This document shows positions 1-6,094 of a DNA stretch of 13,378 bases, one piece after another. The notes beneath the pieces are model-generated. The model ran no database searches. It saw nothing but the letters and a program-made list of their open reading frames with translations, and was not told the DNA's origin. Made by a program: the position numbers and the translations under genes. The stretch spans positions 1-13,378 of the forward strand of contig JAVSLW010000034.1 of the NCBI GenBank assembly GCA_039666455.1, in the 5' to 3' direction. The DNA is from Methanobacterium sp. GTDB lineage: Archaea; Methanobacteriota; Methanobacteria; Methanobacteriales; Methanobacteriaceae. Numbering within the stretch: the stretch's first letter is position 1; each line of letters begins with the position of its first letter.

Positions 1-66
1 TATCAGTTTTTTCAATTCTTCACGGGTAATCCATTTTTTAACTTTTAAAGAAGGGGTTCTACTCAT
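1..66 (-). CDS. Partial 5' end of a probable IS630-family transposase
   Basis: A minus-strand reading frame opens with ATG at 66-64 and runs open for 22 codons off the left edge. The peptide starts MSRTPSLKVKKWITREEL and continues KKLI. It is basic and resembles the lead-in to the helix-turn-helix of IS630-type transposases: a Lys-rich start, then a short helix with an EL..(L/I)I pattern. The start of the right-edge transposase (KIEKHLSIKELDEII) has the same pattern. The 51 bases upstream of this ATG also resemble those upstream of the right-edge gene. No clear Shine-Dalgarno sequence precedes it. The gene points away from the window, so only its beginning is visible. The family call rests on a short peptide and shared flanks, and another small DNA-binding protein is possible. 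Confidence 0.5.
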   Translation of the reverse strand, partial: MSRTPSLKVKKWITREELKKLI

Positions 67-82
67 GAATAATAATTATGAT

Positions 83-117
83 CTTCATTAGTTAAAAATA
101 TTACGTCTTATACTATA
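83..117 (-). repeat. Candidate IS terminal sequence, left element
   Basis: Read on the minus strand from 117 inward, this begins TATAGT. It matches the sequence at 13085-13119 (plus strand) in 24 of 35 positions without gaps, including TATAGT, ACG and a 7-base TTTAACT block. Each copy lies just upstream of a transposase-like start. This fits the upstream ends of two related elements inserted at TA, as is known for IS630-family transposons. The distal ends lie outside the window, so true inverted repeats cannot be confirmed. The TATAGT end also overlaps a TATA-like box and may carry the transposase promoter. Confidence 0.4.
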
Positions 118-125
118 AAATAATT

Positions 126-3035
126 TCATTTGTTATTAGATGGAAGCCCTTCTGAAACCATTTTCGAATTAGTTTCATGGGATAAAATAGATGATTTAGA
201 GTCCAAAACGTCTTTCAGGAAATTTCCAGTAAATGTACCGCTCAATGCAACTTCCTCTGGCGTGCCGCAGGCTACAACAAGCCCTCCTTCATCCCCACCT
301 TCAGGTCCAAGGTCTATTATGTAGTCTGCAGTTTTAATAACATCCAGATTATGTTCAATCACAAGTACTGTATTTCCAGAATCTCTTAATTTTCCAAGAA
401 CATCTAAAAGTTTCTTAATATCTGCAAAATGAAGTCCTGTGGTTGGCTCATCAAGTATGTACAGAGTTTTACCAGTAGCTTGTCTGCTTAATTCTTTAGA
501 AAGCTTCACACGCTGTGCTTCTCCACCAGAAAGGGTTGTAGCAGGCTGCCCTAACTTTATATAACCAAGTCCCACATCATCAAGTGTTTTAAGCTTTTTA
601 TGGATTCTTGGAATGTTTCTAAAAAAATGAAGGGCCTCTTCAACAGTCATGTTAAGAACATCAGCAATGTTTTTACCTTTATATCGAATGTCCAGTGTCT
701 CTCTATTGTATCTTTTTCCTTTACACACTTCACATGGGACATAAACATCTGCTAAAAAGTGCATTTCAATTTTTATTATTCCATCGCCACTGCATGCTTC
801 ACAGCGCCCGCCTTTAACATTAAAACTGAATCTACCAGGTTTATAACCTCTTTTTTTAGCTGCAATAGTTTCAGAAAAGATTTCTCTAATATAGGTAAAA
901 ACTCCAGTGTATGTTGCAGGATTAGAGCGTGGTGTACGTCCAATTGGGGACTGGTCAATAATAATTACCTTGTCTATGTTTTCAATCCCTAAAATATCGT
1001 CGTGTTTTCCTGCATTAACATGTTTTTTGTTGAATTTAGCAGAAAGACCTTTATAGAGCACATCATTTATCAGGGTGCTTTTACCAGAACCAGAAACTCC
1101 TGTGACACATGTAAAAACTCCAATAGGTATATTAACATTGATATTTTGAAGGTTATTTTGTTTTGCGCCTTTAACTGTAATGAATTTACCCTCGGGTTTC
1201 GTTCTTTTATCTGGGATTTCAATCGTCTCTTTCCCTGATAAAAATCTGCCTGTAATAGAATCTGGATTATCCATTATCTCATACGGTGTTCCAAAAGCAG
1301 TAATTCTACCCCCATGTTCTCCTGCTCCAGGCCCTATATCAATCACGTGATCTGCTGATAATATGGTTTCTTCATCATGTTCAACAATAATCAGGGTGTT
1401 ACCTATATTTTTGAGCTTTTTAAGGGTTTCAATAAGCCTTGCGTTGTCTTTCTGGTGCAGTCCAATACTTGGTTCATCAAGTATATAGAGCACTCCCACA
1501 AGCCCTGAGCCAATTTGGGTTGCAAGACGAATCCTTTGAGCTTCTCCACCTGAAAGAGTTCCTGATGATCTTTCAAGTGTGATGTAATCCAGTCCTACGT
1601 CTGATAGGAATTTTAAACGCTCGTTTATCTCTTTTAATATTTCTTTTGCTATTAAATATTCCCTTCCAGTTAATTCCAACTCCTCAAAGAACTTTTTAGA
1701 TTCCTTAACAGGCATTGCAGATACTTCAAAAATAGATCTATTCTCAACTCTAACTGAACGGCTTTCTGGCTTTAATCTTGTCCCACCACATGCAGGACAT
1801 TTTCTATCACTCATGAACTGTCCAATGTATCCTCTCATGTAATTTGATTTTGTATCCATAAAGAGACGTTCCATCCTCTTTACAACACCTTCAAATTTTC
1901 TCCTCACGTGGTGCATTCTATCTTTTCGCTTAAATGTAAAATCTATCCGCCCTAAAGATCCATAAAGAATTATATTCTGGTATTTTTCAGGTAAATCCTT
2001 AAAAGGAGTGTCCATACTGAAGCCGTAATGAAGAGCAAGTGATTTAAGCATCTGGTTGTAGTAATTATCCCTGTTTTTGGATTTGCTCCAGGGTAAAATT
2101 GCTCCATCATTTAAAGAGAGGGATTTATCAGGCACCACCAGATCTACGTCAATTTCAAGCTTAGTTCCAAGCCCGTTGCACTCAGGACATGCACCATGCG
2201 GGCTGTTAAATGAAAATGATCTTGGACTTATCTCTTCAAAGTTTATATTGCAGTCTGTGCAGGCAAAATGTTCGCTGTATGCAATTTCATTCTTTTTACC
2301 ATTTTTTTCATATAAAATAACAATTAAACCTTCTCCAAGTTCAAGTGCGGTTTCAACTGAATCAGCAAGCCTTCTTTTAAAATCAACATCATATCTTATT
2401 ATTAGTCTGTCCACAACAACTTCTACTGTATGTTTTTTATTTTTATCCAGATCAATGTCTTCATCAAGACTTAAAACTTCACTATCTACCCTGACTCTTA
2501 CAAATCCTTTCTTTTTCAGCTCTTCAAATATTTTGTGATGTTCACCTTTCCTGTCTTTAACCACAGGAGCTAAGACCTGTATTTTAGTTTTTTCTTCTTC
2601 TTTATAGATATTATCTACAATCTGACCTGATGTTTGCTGTGAAATGGGTTTACCACAGTTATAACAGTGTGGAACACCTATTCGTGCATAAAGAAGTCTT
2701 AAGTAATCGTAAATTTCAGTAACTGTTCCAACAGTAGATCTTGGATTCATTTTTGTTGTTTTCTGGTCAATTGAAATTGCAGGAGACAGTCCTTCAATAT
2801 AATCCACTTCTGGTTTCTTCATCTGACCTAAAAACTGTCTTGCATAAGCTGAAAGAGATTCTACATATCTTCTCTGTCCTTCAGCATAAATTGTGTCAAA
2901 TGCAAGCGATGATTTGCCTGAACCACTGATTCCAGAAATTACAACAAGCTTATCTCGAGGGATAGTAATATCGATGTTTTTCAGGTTGTGTTCCCTGGCG
3001 CCCTTTATAACTATGTTATTTTTTTTAGTGTCCAT
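126..3035 (-). CDS. uvrA: Excinuclease ABC subunit A
   Basis: UvrA is the dimeric ATPase that scans DNA for bulky lesions and loads UvrB in nucleotide excision repair. The 969-residue protein has two ABC ATPase modules. The first Walker A is GISGSGKS (35-42). Signature LSGGEAQR and Walker B LYILDEPSIGLH follow near residues 500-530. The second Walker A is GVSGSGKS (646-653), with a second LSGGEAQR and LYILDEPTTGLH near the C-terminus. Zinc-binding cysteine pairs are visible: CxxC (CTDC, then CPEC), CPAC, and the CEAC...CEVC module after the second Walker A. Length is slightly above the usual 940 or so because of a Ser-rich tail. The start ATG directly follows the uvrB stop (TAGATG), implying translational coupling. 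A GAGGGAG element lies inside the uvrB end. The stop is 9 bp from the candidate IS end at 117. Confidence 0.98.
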   Translation of the reverse strand: MDTKKNNIVIKGAREHNLKNIDITIPRDKLVVISGISGSGKSSLAFDTIYAEGQRRYVESLSAYARQFLGQMKKPEVDYIEGLSPAISIDQKTTKMNPRSTVGTVTEIYDYLRLLYARIGVPHCYNCGKPISQQTSGQIVDNIYKEEEKTKIQVLAPVVKDRKGEHHKIFEELKKKGFVRVRVDSEVLSLDEDIDLDKNKKHTVEVVVDRLIIRYDVDFKRRLADSVETALELGEGLIVILYEKNGKKNEIAYSEHFACTDCNINFEEISPRSFSFNSPHGACPECNGLGTKLEIDVDLVVPDKSLSLNDGAILPWSKSKNRDNYYNQMLKSLALHYGFSMDTPFKDLPEKYQNIILYGSLGRIDFTFKRKDRMHHVRRKFEGVVKRMERLFMDTKSNYMRGYIGQFMSDRKCPACGGTRLKPESRSVRVENRSIFEVSAMPVKESKKFFEELELTGREYLIAKEILKEINERLKFLSDVGLDYITLERSSGTLSGGEAQRIRLATQIGSGLVGVLYILDEPSIGLHQKDNARLIETLKKLKNIGNTLIIVEHDEETILSADHVIDIGPGAGEHGGRITAFGTPYEIMDNPDSITGRFLSGKETIEIPDKRTKPEGKFITVKGAKQNNLQNINVNIPIGVFTCVTGVSGSGKSTLINDVLYKGLSAKFNKKHVNAGKHDDILGIENIDKVIIIDQSPIGRTPRSNPATYTGVFTYIREIFSETIAAKKRGYKPGRFSFNVKGGRCEACSGDGIIKIEMHFLADVYVPCEVCKGKRYNRETLDIRYKGKNIADVLNMTVEEALHFFRNIPRIHKKLKTLDDVGLGYIKLGQPATTLSGGEAQRVKLSKELSRQATGKTLYILDEPTTGLHFADIKKLLDVLGKLRDSGNTVLVIEHNLDVIKTADYIIDLGPEGGDEGGLVVACGTPEEVALSGTFTGNFLKDVLDSKSSILSHETNSKMVSEGLPSNNK

Positions 3036-4988
3036 CTATTTTGAAACTCCCTCTAAAACAGTGATTTTATCTCTGATTTTTGCAGCTCTTTCAAAATCAA
3101 GTTTAGATGCAGCTAATTTCATTTCATGCTCTAAATCTTTAATTAGGAGCTGTAGTTCATCTTCAGGAATATTTTCAATATCTGCCATGAGTTCAATTTT
3201 ATCTTTCTGTTTTTCTTTAATTGTCCTTGAAACTGATTTAGGCGTGATACCGTGCTTTTTATTATATTCCATCTGGATTTTTCTTCTCCTGTTTGTAATA
3301 TTAACTGCAGACTCCACGGATTTTGTAATTTCATCAGCATATATAATTACCTGGCCATCAATATTTCTTGCTGCACGGCCAATTGTCTGAATAAGAGATG
3401 TTTCAGACCTTAAGAAACCTTCCTTATCTGCATCCAGTATTCCAATAAGGGAAACCTCTGGAAGATCCAGCCCCTCCCTTAAAAGGTTAACACCAACAAG
3501 GCAGTCGAATTCACCACGTCTAAGGTCGTCAATGATCTCAATACGTTCAAGCGTTCCTATTTCTGAATGAAGATACCTTACTTTAATCCCTATTTTTGCA
3601 TAGTAATCTGTAAGGTCTTCAGCCATTTTTTTAGTTAAGGTGGTTACCAGTATTCTCTGGTTCTGCTTTATTCTCTTCTGTACTTCTCCTAAAAGATGGT
3701 CCACCTGTCCTTTAACTGGCTTAATGATTACTTCAGGATCAACAAGCCCTGTAGGCCTTATTATCTGCTCTACAGTATTTTCACTTCTTTCAAGTTCATA
3801 TTTTGCAGGAGTTGCAGAAACATATAATGCCTGGTTCATCAGGCTTTCAAACTCTTCAAAGTTAAGAGGACGGTTTTCTCTGGCTGATGGAAGTCTGAAT
3901 CCATGATCTACGAGAGAATCTTTACGTGCACGATCTCCAGCATACATTCCACCAATTTGGGGCACAGTAACATGTGATTCATCGATTATTGTAAGAAAAT
4001 CCTCTGGAAAATACTTTATCAGTGTATACGGCATGCTACCCCACTTTCTACCGCTTAAATGAAGTGAATAATTTTCCACTCCAGGACAGTAGCCCATCTC
4101 TTCAAGCATTTCCATATCAAATCTTGTCCGCTGCTCCAGACGCTGTGCTTCCAGTAATTTATTCTGTGCACGCAGTATAGTAAGACGATCCTCTAATTCT
4201 GCTTCAATGGCTTCCAATGCTCTTTGCATTTTGCTATCAGATATTACAAAGTGTTTTGCTGGAAATATGGTGATTCTATCTATTTTTTTCACCACATTAC
4301 CCTTTAATGGGTCAATATAAGATATTCCATCAATCTCATCACCAAATAATTCTATTCGGACAGGTAAAGAGCCATGTACTGGAAATATCTCTATAACATC
4401 CCCTCTTGCTCTGAATTTGCCCCGTCTAAAGTCTATATCGTTTCTTTCATATTGAATGTGTACCAGTTTTGATAATATATCTTCTCTTTCGTGTATTTCG
4501 CCTACCCTCATGTGCAGAAGATGATCTCCATAGTCTTCAGGCGATCCAATACCGTAAATACATGAAACACTGGAAACAACAATAACATCATCCCTTGAAA
4601 GAAGTGATTGAGTTGCTGAGTGCCTCATCTGATCAATTTCGTCGTTTATACTGGCTTCTTTATCAATATAAGTGTCAGTATGAGGAATGTAAGCTTCTGG
4701 CTGATAATAATCATAATAACTTACAAAATACTCCACAGCATTTTCCGGGAAAAATTCTTTAAATTCCTCATAAAGCTGTGCAGCCAGCGTTTTATTGTGG
4801 GAAATAATTAAAGTGGGCTTTTGAATTTCTTTAATTACATTGGCCATGGTAAAAGTTTTTCCAGAACCTGTAACTCCAAGCAGCGTTTGATGTTTTAGTC
4901 CGTTATTAAAGCCTTTAACCAGGGAATTTATAGCTTTTGGCTGGTCACCTAATGGTTTATAGTTTGATACTAACTTAAATCCTGTCAT
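3036..4988 (-). CDS. uvrB: Excinuclease ABC subunit B
   Basis: UvrB is the damage-verifying helicase-like subunit that receives DNA from UvrA and recruits UvrC. The 650 residues match the family length. Visible motifs are Walker A GVTGSGKT (38-45), the Tyr-rich beta-hairpin region (SYYDYYQPEAYIPHTDTYID) that inserts behind the lesion, helicase motif II DESH (336-339), the GRAARN motif VI near residue 540, and a C-terminal UVR domain (ERAAKIRDKI) that contacts UvrC. The start ATG at 4988 is preceded by GAGGAAGGAT at 5000-4991, a good archaeal Shine-Dalgarno sequence. It is the first gene of a two-gene operon with uvrA and diverges from the DUF169 gene. The 206-bp upstream region holds a TATA-like box and a 10-bp inverted repeat. 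The uvrB-uvrA arrangement is typical of Methanobacteriales. Confidence 0.98.
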   Translation of the reverse strand: MTGFKLVSNYKPLGDQPKAINSLVKGFNNGLKHQTLLGVTGSGKTFTMANVIKEIQKPTLIISHNKTLAAQLYEEFKEFFPENAVEYFVSYYDYYQPEAYIPHTDTYIDKEASINDEIDQMRHSATQSLLSRDDVIVVSSVSCIYGIGSPEDYGDHLLHMRVGEIHEREDILSKLVHIQYERNDIDFRRGKFRARGDVIEIFPVHGSLPVRIELFGDEIDGISYIDPLKGNVVKKIDRITIFPAKHFVISDSKMQRALEAIEAELEDRLTILRAQNKLLEAQRLEQRTRFDMEMLEEMGYCPGVENYSLHLSGRKWGSMPYTLIKYFPEDFLTIIDESHVTVPQIGGMYAGDRARKDSLVDHGFRLPSARENRPLNFEEFESLMNQALYVSATPAKYELERSENTVEQIIRPTGLVDPEVIIKPVKGQVDHLLGEVQKRIKQNQRILVTTLTKKMAEDLTDYYAKIGIKVRYLHSEIGTLERIEIIDDLRRGEFDCLVGVNLLREGLDLPEVSLIGILDADKEGFLRSETSLIQTIGRAARNIDGQVIIYADEITKSVESAVNITNRRRKIQMEYNKKHGITPKSVSRTIKEKQKDKIELMADIENIPEDELQLLIKDLEHEMKLAASKLDFERAAKIRDKITVLEGVSK

Positions 4989-5012
4989 TTATCCTTCCTC
5001 TTTTAAAAAAGG

Positions 5013-5090
5013 CTTTTCAAATCAATATTCACCCAAAAAATTCTATGTTACTTCTTCAGTAATAGATTTTGAGTAAGAGCATTTGAAAAG
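5013..5090. repeat. Perfect 10-bp inverted repeat in the uvrB leader
   Basis: CTTTTCAAAT at 5013-5022 is the exact reverse complement of ATTTGAAAAG at 5081-5090. The arms are 58 bp apart, and a minor 5-bp inverted repeat (TTACT/AGTAA at 5048-5062) lies between them. Positioned between uvrB and its likely promoter, it could be paired operator half-sites or a stem in the uvrB leader RNA. Chance occurrence in AT-rich DNA is possible. Confidence 0.35.
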
Positions 5091-5100
5091 TAATCTGATT

Positions 5101-5120
5101 CATATTAATATATACATTTT
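5101..5120 (-). promoter_or_regulatory. Possible TATA box for uvrB-uvrA
   Basis: Read on the minus strand this segment contains TGTATATATTAATATG, the most TATA-like stretch upstream of uvrB. A start site about 25 nt downstream would give a leader of roughly 90 nt containing both arms of the inverted repeat at 5013-5090. Placement is uncertain because the region is AT-rich throughout. Confidence 0.35.
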
Positions 5121-5162
5121 AAGCATCACATTTAGAAAATAATTTAATTTATATTGGCGGAT

Positions 5163-5178
5163 ATATTATATAAAAATA
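5163..5178 (+). promoter_or_regulatory. TATA box for the DUF169 gene
   Basis: TTATATAAA (5166-5174) is a strong archaeal box A. Its centre is about 25 nt upstream of the GTG at 5195, which is the normal box-to-start-site distance. Transcription would therefore begin at or very near the start codon, suggesting a leaderless mRNA. Confidence 0.5.
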
Positions 5179-5194
5179 TGGTATAACGAAAAAG

Positions 5195-5986
5195 GTGATT
5201 ATAATTTTAAACGCTTCCATTAAAGAAATTGGAAAAAGCCTTAAAAAAGCTGTAAAATTAGATACAAGTCCTTTAGCAGTTTATGGTTCAGAAAATATAC
5301 CAGATAATGCTGTACCTATGTGCTCTAATGATAGATGCGTAGCTAAGGCCATACTAATTAATGCGGTGAATAACAAAGAACCTCCACTGTATACAGGGAA
5401 AGATACTCTTAAAGGATGTTGCCCTGGAGCAATGATGTACTTTGGATTTACAGAACCTTTAAAGTTCATAAAATACTTTGTCTCAACTGGCAGTGAAAAT
5501 TTTAGAAAAGGGGAGGCAGAATACTTGAAAGCAAGCCCTGAACTTGTTGAAGAATTTTTAGAATCTGTTGGAAAAATAAAAACTCCTGGAAAATACATAG
5601 TAATTCAAAAATGCGAAGATATTAAGGAAGAAGTCGATGTAAAATCAATTTTATGCTTTGGAAATGGAGAACAAATACGTAATTTGAGTAGTCTTATTCA
5701 TTTCAGGACAAAAAATCCATTCGAAGCTATTAACGTGCCTTTTGGCCCTGCATGTGCTACATTTGTTACATATCCTGCAGGAATGGCTGAAAAAGCTCCC
5801 AAAGAAACAGCTTTTTTAGGTCCTGTTGATCCTACTGGAAATGTGTGGTTTCCACCAGAATATATGGCAATAGGAATGCCGTTAGAAGTTGCAGAAAGAA
5901 TGCATGAAGATCTGGAGGATTCATTTGCTGCAAAAAGACCTGAAGTGGCAAATCCTAAAATAAGAGACGTAATTAACTTTCCTTAA
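5195..5986 (+). CDS. DUF169 (COG2043-type) family protein
   Basis: A 263-residue protein of the DUF169 family, whose function is not established. Typical features are the N-terminal LDTSPLAVY stretch (22-30), a cysteine pair C43/C48 in VPMCSNDRC, a second pair C75-C76 in KGCCPGA, a further Cys in FGPACATFVTYP, and the closing Pro/Gly-rich GPVDPTGNVWFPPEYM...MPLEVAERM block. The conserved cysteines suggest metal or Fe-S binding, which is inference. No signal peptide or membrane segment is seen, so it is probably cytosolic. The start is uncertain. GTG at 5195 gives the full family N-terminus and fits a leaderless transcript, but that same GTG lies inside AAAGGTGAT, which itself resembles a Shine-Dalgarno sequence, and no ATG/GTG/TTG follows at the right spacing. 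The gene diverges from uvrB and precedes uvrC by 108 bp. A repair role is not shown. Confidence 0.85.
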   Translation: MIIILNASIKEIGKSLKKAVKLDTSPLAVYGSENIPDNAVPMCSNDRCVAKAILINAVNNKEPPLYTGKDTLKGCCPGAMMYFGFTEPLKFIKYFVSTGSENFRKGEAEYLKASPELVEEFLESVGKIKTPGKYIVIQKCEDIKEEVDVKSILCFGNGEQIRNLSSLIHFRTKNPFEAINVPFGPACATFVTYPAGMAEKAPKETAFLGPVDPTGNVWFPPEYMAIGMPLEVAERMHEDLEDSFAAKRPEVANPKIRDVINFP

Positions 5987-5993
5987 AAATTCA

Positions 5994-6003
5994 TTTATAA
6001 TCC
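5994..6003 (+). promoter_or_regulatory. Possible TATA box for uvrC
   Basis: TTTATAATCC lies just after the DUF169 stop and is the best box A-like sequence in the 108-bp gap before uvrC. A start near 6020 would give a leader of about 75 nt ending in AGGGGCGAT (6083-6091), a partial Shine-Dalgarno match spaced for ATG 6095. Read-through from the DUF169 gene is an alternative. Confidence 0.3.
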
Positions 6004-6094
6004 TTTCTATTCGTTTTAATATCCTTGATTTTTCTTTGCCTAAAAATGACATGAATTAACCAGTACAAAATAATAACATTACAGGGGCGATTAA

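Noticed and set aside
2077..2538. 153-codon open frame opposite uvrA
   Set aside because: It is antisense to a well-conserved uvrA region, with Ser/Leu-rich low-complexity composition expected from a shadow frame and no start signals.
2893..3390. 165-codon open frame spanning the uvrA-uvrB junction on the plus strand
   Set aside because: It is hydrophobic and Ser-rich but lies wholly opposite confident coding sequence. This is a by-product of Lys/Glu-rich codons on the other strand.
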